Made by a program: the position numbers and the translations under genes. From assembly GCA_903830655.1 (NCBI GenBank), contig CAIKUQ010000050.1, positions 1 through 64,000 of the forward strand: 64,000 nucleotides of DNA, given 5' to 3'. Shown in pieces: positions 10,127 through 19,288 of this stretch. The notes under the pieces are model-generated. The model was not told the DNA's origin. It ran no database searches and saw only the letters and a list, made by a program, of their open reading frames with translations. How positions within the stretch are numbered: the first letter of the stretch is position 1; each line of letters starts with the position of its first letter. Source of the stretch: an uncultured Actinomycetes bacterium. Lineage in GTDB: Bacteria > Actinomycetota > Acidimicrobiia > Acidimicrobiales > RAAP-2.

Positions 10127-11289
10127 TATTTCTTCCTCGTTGTCAGTGAGATCCACGAACCAAGTGCGTTCATAGTCCCATCAGTGGCCAAAATTCGAAC
10201 GGCGTATTTCGTCGAAGTAGACAGATTTATGAATGTGCAGACCGGTGTGGTCAGGGTTTTTGCACGCAGGGGCGTCAAGGTAGAGCCGTTCTGGCGAAAC
10301 AGCGAACAGGTAACTTGGTTCGTGAAGGCCGAATTAACCCAGCTGACGCGAAGCGAACGGGCGGTGACGGTGGCCACTCGGTGAGAAATCGCCAGCTCAC
10401 TGGCAAAGGTGGCGACCGGAATTTCAACAATTGTTCGTGCCCCCGAATTGGCGATGTAGAGATTTCCGGTGGAATCGAAAGCGATCCCCTGGGGGCGAAC
10501 GAGGCCACTCGCAATCGCCACAAAACTCCCCGTCATGCTTTGACGATAGACAATTCCGGTGCCGTAGTCGCTTACCAACAATGCACCGCTCGGCGCAATG
10601 GCGAGGCCGTCGGGACAAACCATGCTTCGTGAGAGGGTGTGCTCTTGGCCGGTGGCAATAGTCACCTCAACCACCTTGCCTCCGCTTCTACCTGCGGCAC
10701 AGTCACCCACCAGGAGCTTGCCCGGAGTGGTGCTAAGAAGTGCCGTTGGGTTGGCCAGGTCGGAGACGACGGTTCTGCTGCCCCCGTCATGTGGGAATTC
10801 AATGATTGACCCGTCGGCACCGGTGGCCACAAATAGATTGCCACTCGAATCGACGGTCACGCCCGTGGCGTTGTCGACAGCCGCAAAATCACTCACCGAG
10901 TTCGGCGCGACCGTAAAGACAGTCTGTCCGGCAATATTGGTGGGCTGGACTTCCACGAGTGAATTGAGAGTCGCATTGAACGCAATCCCAGAACTACGAC
11001 CACCATCGCTCGCGAAATTAATGGCCGTCGACGGATCAGCGGCGGAGTACTCCAGAACGTTCGTTGGACCGTGGTCGCGTGGCCCATTGTTGAACACAAC
11101 GTAGCGGCTATTCTGAGAATCAAAGGCCACGCCTGATGGCGTCCCAGTGTAGGTATTAACAACTGTGAAGTGGCTAAAAAGCGTGGGCGTCCCACTAGCC
11201 GGGCCGCTGGCAGTCACAACAGCCGTCGACATCAACAACAGTCCGAGAGAAATCAGAAGTTGGAATAACCTTTTCACTCGTTCCACCAT
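10126..11289 (-). CDS. Secreted NHL-type beta-propeller protein with C-terminal fibronectin-III-like domain
   Basis: Signal peptide; repeated 'LVRPQGIAFDSTGNLYIANSGARTIVEIP'; C-terminal 'RVSWVNSAFTNQVTCSLF...TKYAVRILATDG'. Confidence 0.75.
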   Translation of the reverse strand: MVERVKRLFQLLISLGLLLMSTAVVTASGPASGTPTLFSHFTVVNTYTGTPSGVAFDSQNSRYVVFNNGPRDHGPTNVLEYSAADPSTAINFASDGGRSSGIAFNATLNSLVEVQPTNIAGQTVFTVAPNSVSDFAAVDNATGVTVDSSGNLFVATGADGSIIEFPHDGGSRTVVSDLANPTALLSTTPGKLLVGDCAAGRSGGKVVEVTIATGQEHTLSRSMVCPDGLAIAPSGALLVSDYGTGIVYRQSMTGSFVAIASGLVRPQGIAFDSTGNLYIANSGARTIVEIPVATFASELAISHRVATVTARSLRVSWVNSAFTNQVTCSLFRQNGSTLTPLRAKTLTTPVCTFINLSTSTKYAVRILATDGTMNALGSWISLTTRKK

Positions 11290-11301
11290 ACTGAACTACA
11301 G

Positions 11302-11331
11302 CTAAAAAGCGAGTGTCAAAGCACTGACACC
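11302..11331 (-). terminator. Possible terminator of the UPF0182 gene: GTGTCA/TGACAC hairpin followed by TTTTT
   Basis: Minus strand GTGTCAGTGCTTTGACACTCGCTTTTTAG. Confidence 0.4.
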
Positions 11332-11347
11332 TCACAGCGGCAAGGTT

Positions 11348-14203
11348 TTACTTCAAGGCTGCTTGGGCGAGTTTTATGGCTGAATTCATCGCGTCGACGT
11401 ACTTCTGATACTGCGCGAGGTTGCCGTTGCTCAATGCGGCCTGTGCATTGGCGTAATCAGTGGCTGCCTGTTGCAGATATTGCGTCGCGGTCTTTCCCGT
11501 GCCGGTGCCACCACCACCAGTTCCACCTCCGCCACCGGTGGAGACGTTCGTGCCCAGCACTTGAGAGAGGGCTCCCGCCAAAGTAGGGGCAATGGCTACA
11601 TCCTGGTTGTACACCGCAACTACGTAGCGGAGTTGAGGAATTGGATTTACTGACGCCGTGACGTAAAAGGGCCGAATGTAGAGCAGGCTCTTATCGAGTG
11701 GAACCATTACATCAGCGCCCAACAGTACTTGTGAACCGTGTTGGTCGTTCAAGGTAATCAGTGAGGAAACCGCCGAAGTGTTGTTAATTTCCGAGTCAGC
11801 TAACGCGGGTCCGGTGACCGTGGTGCCACGAGGTGTGACATACAGATGTAGTTGGCCATAGTTTGAAGGATCGGAGGTCGCAATTAAGAAGGCGGTGAGG
11901 CCCTGCACTTGTGATGCATTTCCTGCCGGAACATAGGCCAACGTCTCGGTGAGTTGTTGTGTATTCGACCCCGGCAATGAGGCCACTTGAACTAAAGGAC
12001 TCATTGCGGCCAAGCCCGTTCCCGAAGAGTTTTGAGCGAGCGCTTGAGTGGCCGAGCCCGCCCCCGACGATGGGGACAAGGTCCATCGGTCGGCGGCCGA
12101 GTAGAAGGCGCGCGCGTCAGTGATGTGGTAGCGACCGAGGAATCCAGCCTGAATGGTGAACAGATCGGTTGGGTAACGCAAGTGCTGGAGAATAGTGGCG
12201 GGCATATGACTGGCGTTCACGAACATCTTTGGGAACGCCGCCTCGTAGGCCCGAATAATCGGGTCAGTCCGGTCGATAACGTAGAAGGTCATCTTGCCCG
12301 TGAAGGCATCAATTGTGACGCGAACCGATGCGCGGACATAGTTAAAGCTGCTCGGTAGACCACCTTCGGGCAAACCAACGACACTTGCATTTTGCGAGTT
12401 CGGGTACTGATCGGTGGTGGTGTACCCGGTCAAGACGTAGTCCAGCGACCCATTGTTAATCACCGCGTACGGCTGCGAATCAAAGTTTAGGAATGGCGCA
12501 GCCTTGCTTACCATGGCTTGCACATCGCGAGTAAAGAGCACTCGTGAGTTAGAGGTGATTTGGCTCGAGATCAGAAAGTTGAAATCACCCAAACGCAACG
12601 CTAGGGCGGCGCGAGTCAAGAAACTACCAACCTTCACTCCACCCGTCGCTTTGTAGTGAGTCTCAACCTGTTGACCCGCGTTCGCTCCAGAGTTCACTTG
12701 GTAGTCAAGCTCAGGCTGCTTGGTGTTGGCCACTACCCAACCCGGATCTTGGATGCCAAAGTAAATACCCGCTTGGTGCAGCACGGCCATCGACGCAACG
12801 GAGGTGGGCGGAACATTACCGACTGCCCAAATTGGGTTGCCGGTGACGGTATTCACCTGGTTCGCTTCGAGGGCGGCCACTCCCTGTCCATGGGTGTATT
12901 GCAAGTGCTGGTTAACCCAGCTTTGGCTGGGCAAGTTTGCGGTATTGAGTTGGCGGGCGGCAATAAGCACGGGGGTGACCTTGCCGTTAATGACGTAGCG
13001 GTCTAAGCCGAGTGAGGTGAATGTGTAATAGGACCGAATTGCCTGACGACGTTTGGTCGTGGCAAGAGAAATCTGAGGGCTCGGGTCCCACAGACGAATG
13101 TTGTTAATGGTCGGCTGTGCCGCAGCCAGCTGAGTTGGTGAGATTTTGGTCGCACCGGGAAAAGTTTGGTTAATAACTCCCGTGATGCCATATGCGGTGC
13201 GCGTTGCGGCAATGTTGCGCTGAATCGAAGTGGTCTCTAATGATGCTTGGTTCGGACTGACCTTGACCGCCTGCAGAATTGAGGGGTAGGCCACACCAAT
13301 AACAAGGGCCACAAATGCCCAGAGTCCCACCGCTACAACCGGCAAAGACCAGCCGCGACGACGAACATTGGCCAGAAGAATGAGGGCGGAACCAATAGAA
13401 AGATAGAACAAGATGGTCAAGGCGGGAATCCTCGCGTGGATGTCGGTGTAGCCAGCTCCTTGGACATATCCATTCGAACTAGTCACCAAATGCCACTTGG
13501 CTAACAAGTAGCCAACTGCCTTTAACAGGGCGATTGCCACTCCCAACAACGACAGGTGGACCTTTACCGCTGATGAAACAACTGGCCAGTTCTTGGTTGA
13601 TCGAATACCACCATTAAGTAGGTGAAAGACCGCGCTCGCTAAGAGCGTAACGAAAAAGGCAATGAGTAGCCAGGTGACGAGAAAACTAAGAAAGGGCAAG
13701 GTAAAGACGTAAAAGCCCAAGTCCTTATGGAACACCGGGTCAACTGAACCAAAGTGCTGCGGGTGCAGGAACAAAGCCAGGTTCTTCCATTGGCTTGATG
13801 CATTCAACCCGGCCAGAACACCCAGGAAGAGCGCAATGGCGCCATAAATACGCTTCACGTACGGCGTAACCAAGTTTTGGTACCGACGCGTCATCTCGTC
13901 TTCGGGTTCAAATGAGAGAGTCTTGGCTCGGAATCGATGAGTCAACATCAAGTTTGCAAAGAGCAGGCCCGCGAATGCTAAACCGAAAATAACAATCAAG
14001 CCGAGCTTGTAGGTAAAGAGGGTGCCAAAGACCGAGCCGAAACCACCTTGGGAGAACCACATTTGGTCTGTCCAAAACACCGCCAAGGTCTTGAGGGAGG
14101 CGAACAAGATGGCCACGAGAGCGACCGCTAGGCCAATCCAAGCCCGCCTCGAAAATCGGCCGAGTCGGCGGGGGGCTGAGGACATGTCAGAAGGTGAACG
14201 CAC
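11348..14203 (-). CDS. UPF0182 family large membrane protein (GTG start)
   Basis: Seven N-terminal TM helices, 'FWTDQMWFSQGGFGSVFGTLFTYKLGL', 'QASLETTSIQRNIAATRTAYGI', Gly-rich C-terminal linker. Confidence 0.9.
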   Translation of the reverse strand: MRSPSDMSSAPRRLGRFSRRAWIGLAVALVAILFASLKTLAVFWTDQMWFSQGGFGSVFGTLFTYKLGLIVIFGLAFAGLLFANLMLTHRFRAKTLSFEPEDEMTRRYQNLVTPYVKRIYGAIALFLGVLAGLNASSQWKNLALFLHPQHFGSVDPVFHKDLGFYVFTLPFLSFLVTWLLIAFFVTLLASAVFHLLNGGIRSTKNWPVVSSAVKVHLSLLGVAIALLKAVGYLLAKWHLVTSSNGYVQGAGYTDIHARIPALTILFYLSIGSALILLANVRRRGWSLPVVAVGLWAFVALVIGVAYPSILQAVKVSPNQASLETTSIQRNIAATRTAYGITGVINQTFPGATKISPTQLAAAQPTINNIRLWDPSPQISLATTKRRQAIRSYYTFTSLGLDRYVINGKVTPVLIAARQLNTANLPSQSWVNQHLQYTHGQGVAALEANQVNTVTGNPIWAVGNVPPTSVASMAVLHQAGIYFGIQDPGWVVANTKQPELDYQVNSGANAGQQVETHYKATGGVKVGSFLTRAALALRLGDFNFLISSQITSNSRVLFTRDVQAMVSKAAPFLNFDSQPYAVINNGSLDYVLTGYTTTDQYPNSQNASVVGLPEGGLPSSFNYVRASVRVTIDAFTGKMTFYVIDRTDPIIRAYEAAFPKMFVNASHMPATILQHLRYPTDLFTIQAGFLGRYHITDARAFYSAADRWTLSPSSGAGSATQALAQNSSGTGLAAMSPLVQVASLPGSNTQQLTETLAYVPAGNASQVQGLTAFLIATSDPSNYGQLHLYVTPRGTTVTGPALADSEINNTSAVSSLITLNDQHGSQVLLGADVMVPLDKSLLYIRPFYVTASVNPIPQLRYVVAVYNQDVAIAPTLAGALSQVLGTNVSTGGGGGTGGGGTGTGKTATQYLQQAATDYANAQAALSNGNLAQYQKYVDAMNSAIKLAQAALK

Positions 14204-14226
14204 GACCTAAGCCTAGGTGAGGATCC

Positions 14227-15939
14227 TTAGGGCAATACCAGACACGCACAACCGGCGTGAACTGGCGGAAAAGCTGAGCCCGAGGAGAATGGTTGACCGG
14301 CTCGAACCAAGCCCTCGGCGCCGTTCCCGGAACACTCGTCACACGGGGCGTCACTGGGGGCAACGTAAAACCGGACATCGCGACCGCTGGAACCAGACAC
14401 GACACCAGCGTTAAAGGCGCGACGCGCGGCATCCACGCACAATCTTTCGACACGAGCTCCGCGCCATTCCTTGTACACCGTATTGGCTCGCTCCGCCCCG
14501 TCACCCATCGACTCGGACAGAAGGCGCTTGCGGAGTGCGACGACAATGGTTACCGCCAAATCGGTGGCACATTCTTGTATCACCACTGAACTCGTTACCC
14601 CATCACCTGTGCCGGTCTCATCGAGCACAAACTGAATACCGGCCTGAGCGGCTTCGAACAAGGCCTCGTAAGCGGCGTCGGCGTACCGTGCGCGTTGAAT
14701 TCGCTCTTCTTCAAGTTCTTCAACAATCATGCCTTGCACATCGCGCAAGCGATCGAGCATTACATTTTGGTCATCCTGGAGAGCTCGCTTGACCTTACGA
14801 GTCAGCATTGCGAGCGCGGGATCGAGCGCTAGTTCACGACGCGCAAACAATGCTTCAGTATCGGTGGCGGGCTCCACCTTTTCGATGACCCGCTTGGCCA
14901 CCACTGCCGTTGCACCTCGTTCTTCGAGCGTCGCCTGACGAAGACGCGAGAAAATATCGTTGACCACGTCGGCGTCAATTACTTCGCCCTCTTCAATGAA
15001 TTGTTCAATCGGTTGATCGCCGGCGGTGGGCGCAGCGGGTGGCACCTTGTTGGTGTCGATCACGATAGTTTTTCGGGGGCGAACCTTGGGGGTGCCTTGC
15101 GTTGGTGGATCAGCGCTCTCACTCGGCGAATTTGACTGGGCCGACAACTCGCCACGCGAGGGTTGGAGCGTGGCATTGGCTAAAGCTTCTTCTTCGCTGA
15201 GGTCGGGAATAGGAATGGCTCGGCGCAACGCGTCGAGGGCCGCAATCTTGGCGGCCTCGTCGGAACCTTGAATGTTGCCTAAGACTCCATCCATTTGTTC
15301 GCGTACCGACAGAATGAAGGTGGCAATGGTGTCACGCGCTGTTCGAAGCTGTTCGATCTGCATGTGCAGAGCCTTGCGCTTTACGGCCATGTCATTAAGT
15401 ACTTGTCGTCGTGCTTCTTTACCGAGTTCGACAATGGAGCGGGCTTGGTCCTGGGCGTGCTCGATGAGCGCTTCCCCATTGAGTTTGCCGGAAGCCACCA
15501 AGCGCTCCGCCGCTTCGCGGGCCTCTCGCTCGAGCGAGTGAGCGGTGTTTTCCGCCTCGGACACAATCTTCGAGGCTCGTTCCTGGGCTTCAATCAACTG
15601 GTCAGAGCTGCGCTGTTGTGCTTCGGCGAGTACTCGCCCCGCTTCCTCGTGCGCGTTACGCAAAATCCCTGCGGTCTTGCCTCCAATACGCTCAACCAGT
15701 TCGGCTTCAGTTAATTCTTCAGGTCGAACCGGCAGTGGGGTGGGCTGACGCAGGGCACTAGCGAGTTGATCTTCGAGGTCGCGCACTTGAGCCTCGTAGC
15801 GCTGGAGGTCCTTGGCGATGCTTTCGAGGTGCAGTCGCACCTCATTGGGGTCGATGCCGCCTCGACGAACGGGCGTGAAGATGACACGAGAGACATCGCT
15901 AAATCCGCGTCTACCTTGGGGTCCTCGCCGTTCATCCAT
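14227..15939 (-). CDS. DivIVA/coiled-coil-like protein with C-terminal phage Mu-F/SPP1-gp7-like Cys/His domain
   Basis: Long Ala/Glu-rich coiled coil; C-terminus 'APCDECSGNGAEGLVRAGQPFSSGSAFPPVHAGCACLVLP' (CxxC...HxxCxC). Confidence 0.6.
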   Translation of the reverse strand: MDERRGPQGRRGFSDVSRVIFTPVRRGGIDPNEVRLHLESIAKDLQRYEAQVRDLEDQLASALRQPTPLPVRPEELTEAELVERIGGKTAGILRNAHEEAGRVLAEAQQRSSDQLIEAQERASKIVSEAENTAHSLEREAREAAERLVASGKLNGEALIEHAQDQARSIVELGKEARRQVLNDMAVKRKALHMQIEQLRTARDTIATFILSVREQMDGVLGNIQGSDEAAKIAALDALRRAIPIPDLSEEEALANATLQPSRGELSAQSNSPSESADPPTQGTPKVRPRKTIVIDTNKVPPAAPTAGDQPIEQFIEEGEVIDADVVNDIFSRLRQATLEERGATAVVAKRVIEKVEPATDTEALFARRELALDPALAMLTRKVKRALQDDQNVMLDRLRDVQGMIVEELEEERIQRARYADAAYEALFEAAQAGIQFVLDETGTGDGVTSSVVIQECATDLAVTIVVALRKRLLSESMGDGAERANTVYKEWRGARVERLCVDAARRAFNAGVVSGSSGRDVRFYVAPSDAPCDECSGNGAEGLVRAGQPFSSGSAFPPVHAGCACLVLP

Positions 15940-15965
15940 CCTGTACAGATTAGGACCAATTGGTC

Positions 15966-17096
15966 CTAATTTTTAACCGCAATGGGCTTAGTAAGTGGCT
16001 GAATTGGGCTTCCGCCGATATGACGCAAGACGGTCAGCGCCTCTTTTAAGGTTCCCACGCCAATTATCTGCAGGCCAGGTCTAGCGTTAGCTCGAGCGAC
16101 AGAAACTTCGACAGTCGGAACAATGAAATATTTGGCGTCAGTTCGAGACACGGCGACCGTCTTTTCGGCGACTCCCCCGACATCGCCGACATTTCCGTAG
16201 AGATCCATCGTTCCCGAGACCGCAATTGCGGCGTGACCGGTGAGCGAACCGGCGCTCAGCTTGCTGATCAGACTCAAGGTCATCGCGAGACCCGCAGACG
16301 GCCCCCCAATGTAATTGGTGTTGATGGTGAAGCGCGCGGGTAAGGCGGAGTCAATTCCATCTTCAGAATTCACGCCGATGAACGAGTGCCTCGAAATTAC
16401 TTTGCCGCCGCAACTATCAAGTCCATGGCCCTTAGGAACTGCGGCCGAGCTGAGATGCACCGCGGTGGGCGAACCCCAAGTCATGACGCCTTTGTCGGAA
16501 ATCTTCACTTTTTTGACTTGCGCGACTATAGGTGAATCTGCTGGAAGTTTCGCAATTGCCACTAACAGACCACACGAGTTTTTTACGGAGGTGGAATTAA
16601 TTCGCACAACCTCATCACCGACGTGGATGCCGGCTTTTGCGGCGGGCGAGTTATTGAACACACCCGTAATGACTGCACCACTGGGCTGGAGCGATAGTTT
16701 CCATCCCAATGCTCGCAGTGCCGAAACCTCGGCCGCTTGCTTGGCGTCTTGCATTTGCAAGAAGCCTTGGGCGTTAAGTTGACTGACCGAAATGCCTGGC
16801 TGAACAAGATCATTGACCGTAACGAACTCTTGATGCGATTGGAATTGGCTCATAAGCCAACTCCACGCGTTGAGTTGAGTTAAGTACACATCAACCAACA
16901 TGATGCGGTCGGGATGCGGGTTGGTGTGCAGGGTGTCAACCTTGATAAGAGGCGGCACATTTGTTGCGGTACCGGGTGTAATTGCGTAGGTCGAGAGCTG
17001 CCAGCGCGAGAGTCCAAAAATAAGGGCCAGCACTGAAATGAGTACAAGTAGGGGCCGGTGTAGTCGGCTCCGTGACTTCACAATTTCGAGCGCCAT
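15966..17096 (-). CDS. PDZ-domain Lon-like serine protease (YlbL type)
   Basis: Single N-terminal TM, PDZ ('SGAVITGVFNNSPAAKAGIHVGDEVVRIN'), S16 catalytic motifs 'YIGGPSAGLAMTL' and 'GGVAEKTVAVSR'. Confidence 0.9.
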   Translation of the reverse strand: MALEIVKSRSRLHRPLLVLISVLALIFGLSRWQLSTYAITPGTATNVPPLIKVDTLHTNPHPDRIMLVDVYLTQLNAWSWLMSQFQSHQEFVTVNDLVQPGISVSQLNAQGFLQMQDAKQAAEVSALRALGWKLSLQPSGAVITGVFNNSPAAKAGIHVGDEVVRINSTSVKNSCGLLVAIAKLPADSPIVAQVKKVKISDKGVMTWGSPTAVHLSSAAVPKGHGLDSCGGKVISRHSFIGVNSEDGIDSALPARFTINTNYIGGPSAGLAMTLSLISKLSAGSLTGHAAIAVSGTMDLYGNVGDVGGVAEKTVAVSRTDAKYFIVPTVEVSVARANARPGLQIIGVGTLKEALTVLRHIGGSPIQPLTKPIAVKN

Positions 17097-17098
17097 TG

Positions 17099-18100
17099 TT
17101 AGTCCTGACCGCGAAACATCGCATGGAGTTGGCCCATTTGCTCCAGACATGACTGCAGGCCTCGAATAATGACCAGGTCGGGGCTTTCGGCGACCCTTGT
17201 CGTAACACCAGTTTGCCCCGCTAGGTACTCACCGGCCTGTCGCATGCCCGCCACTCCGCCAACCAAGGAAACTCCGAGGTTGGCTACATCTTGGGAGAGA
17301 TCAGGGGGCGTAACGCGAAAACACTCTTGCATCATCTCCGCGTTGGCTCTCATCACGCTCAGCACCGACGCGTTTACCAAACTCGCATCGACCTCGATTT
17401 CGACCGGGACCCCCGTTTCAACGGACCGACCAGGAACTACTTCGCGCTTTCCGTTGGTCGCCCCGAGGACTGAGGAGAGGTTCAATTTGAGAACCTCAAT
17501 GATCTCTGGCGAGAGGACGACGCCGAACTGATGACGCACGGCATCAGCAATTGTCCGGTTGATATCTTCGCCGCCAACGCGCCGCGAGTCCTTGGTGACA
17601 ATCCCACCCAGTGAGATAATGGCAATTTCCGAGGCCCCGCCGCCGATAACACTCACCGCACTACCTAATGGCTCTTGAATCGGTAAGTCCAGACCAATCG
17701 CGGCCGCTAGGGGCGCTTCGATAAGGGTCACATCTCTCGCCCCCGCCTGAGTGGCCGCTTGACGCAGCGCCCTTCGTTCGATGGGGGTTGCCAAGGTGGG
17801 AACACTCATCACCACTCGGGCGCGCGACATTTTAGAAAGCCCCGCCCGGTGAAAAAGCCCAAAGAGCAAGCGAGCGGTGACGTCAAAGTCAATCGTGGCC
17901 CCTTGGGCGAAGGGCCGGTAGACAATCACCGGGCGAGCGGACCGCCCCACGAGATCGAGGGCATTCGCGCCGACGCTTAAGACCGAGCCTTCATTCGTGT
18001 CTATCGCGACCAAAGTTGGCTCATCAAAAATGATGCCTTGGGCGGAGGTGGCAAGACGAGTCCGAGACGTACCGATATCAATTGCTACGTCTAGGGCCAT
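17099..18100 (-). CDS. Divergent MreB/actin-fold rod-shape protein
   Basis: 'VAIDIGTSRTRLAT', 'IEAPLAAAIGLDLPIQEPLGSAVSVIGGGASEIAIISLGGIVT', 'RRVGGEDINRTIADAVR'. Confidence 0.8.
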   Translation of the reverse strand: MALDVAIDIGTSRTRLATSAQGIIFDEPTLVAIDTNEGSVLSVGANALDLVGRSARPVIVYRPFAQGATIDFDVTARLLFGLFHRAGLSKMSRARVVMSVPTLATPIERRALRQAATQAGARDVTLIEAPLAAAIGLDLPIQEPLGSAVSVIGGGASEIAIISLGGIVTKDSRRVGGEDINRTIADAVRHQFGVVLSPEIIEVLKLNLSSVLGATNGKREVVPGRSVETGVPVEIEVDASLVNASVLSVMRANAEMMQECFRVTPPDLSQDVANLGVSLVGGVAGMRQAGEYLAGQTGVTTRVAESPDLVIIRGLQSCLEQMGQLHAMFRGQD

Positions 18101-18175
18101 AGGTCAATGTTAGGAGTTTCCCCTCATGGCGCGGACCGGTGACACGGAACTCACCGATGGCTCTATCTTGGAAGG

Positions 18176-19288
18176 GTGAGCGAAAATCCCTTTGGCGACA
18201 TGTTTAACGACCTCTTTGCGATGATGAGCAAAGCGGGGCCCGATGCGTGGTACTCCAACGCACAGCAAATGGCTCTTTCGGTAGCTCGAGGCGATGACGG
18301 CGACCCTAACCCCGCTCCGGCCGAACGCCAGAAGCTCGAAGAATTAGCCCCGCTCATTGCGCGCCATATTGAAGGAATCTTTGCCGTCCAGGTGGAGCCA
18401 CGCATTGAATGTGTCACGAGGACTCAATTAACCCAGGCTGCCCTTGACCAGTGGAAGCCACTGCTCGAGCCAGGTCTAGCCATCTCGAGTCAAGCGCTCT
18501 CCAACTCGGAAATGCCACAAATTGCCGCTCTCGCGAGCACCCTCGGACCACTCATGATCGGTTTCCAAATGGGTTCGATTGCGGGCCACTTCTCCGAACA
18601 GGCGTGGTCGCTTGCGACCTTGCCACTACCTCGCATCGATGGGGTGCGCCGTATTGCAGTGAACAACGTGGTCCGTTTTGTTGACGAGTGGTCGCTCGAC
18701 CACCAGGCGGTGTTCACCTTCGCCCTCGCTCAAGAGATGGTGGCAAGCCTGGTACTCAGTCGCGAAGGAACCAGCGATGCCCTTCGCGCTTTACTCGTGG
18801 ACACGGTACGAGAATCAGCCGCCCTGCAAGGTGGACTCATTCACCGGATCCAAGAGATGATGCAAGAGGGCAGTCCGCAAGAGTTGATGGCCAACCCCGA
18901 GCAGATGTTCGAGGGGATGGACGCCCCGGAGGCCACGCCCGCTACCGACGCGCTCAATGCCGCGGCCGGTGTCCTTTCGGCGTTCATTGCCTTTACCGCA
19001 CTGCGGATAACCGAGATGATGTTCGGACCTTCCAACACTCTCGCCGAGGCCTACCGGCGACACTGTTTGAGCGACGCGCAGGGCGAAGCAGCCGCTAGTG
19101 CGCTCTTTGGTATTGCCCCTCGATCGCACTTCCACGAACCCTCGAATGATTTCGTCGCAACCATCGCCGAAAAGCACGGAATCGCTACCTTTGATGCGCT
19201 GCTGCGCGTGGACGGTCTACCGCTGGCTAGTGAGTTGAACGACCCTGAAGTTTGGTTCGAGCGAGTAACCAACTCGCCCTTGGCTTAG
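18176..19288 (+). CDS. Zincin_2/DUF2342-family protein lacking the HExxH motif
   Basis: 'NPFGDMFNDLFAMM...GPDAWYSNAQQMALSVARGD', 'VDEWSLDHQAVFTFALAQEMVASLVLS' where family members have ALHE(x)2H; 'PEVWFERV' C-terminus; probably GTG start. Confidence 0.75.
   Translation: MSENPFGDMFNDLFAMMSKAGPDAWYSNAQQMALSVARGDDGDPNPAPAERQKLEELAPLIARHIEGIFAVQVEPRIECVTRTQLTQAALDQWKPLLEPGLAISSQALSNSEMPQIAALASTLGPLMIGFQMGSIAGHFSEQAWSLATLPLPRIDGVRRIAVNNVVRFVDEWSLDHQAVFTFALAQEMVASLVLSREGTSDALRALLVDTVRESAALQGGLIHRIQEMMQEGSPQELMANPEQMFEGMDAPEATPATDALNAAAGVLSAFIAFTALRITEMMFGPSNTLAEAYRRHCLSDAQGEAAASALFGIAPRSHFHEPSNDFVATIAEKHGIATFDALLRVDGLPLASELNDPEVWFERVTNSPLA

Noticed and set aside
14206-14231. CCTAAG...CTTAGG inverted repeat between UPF0182 and the coiled-coil gene
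   Set aside because: Short 6-bp arms with a 14-nt loop including the stop codon; not distinguishable from chance.
14293-15714. Series of plus-strand ORFs antisense to the 570-aa coiled-coil gene
   Set aside because: Ser/Arg-rich shadow translations of a GC-rich coding strand; no SD or domain signal.
14227-15939. Prophage remnant
   Set aside because: Only the C-terminal motif is phage-like; no capsid, portal, terminase, integrase or att-like repeats around it.
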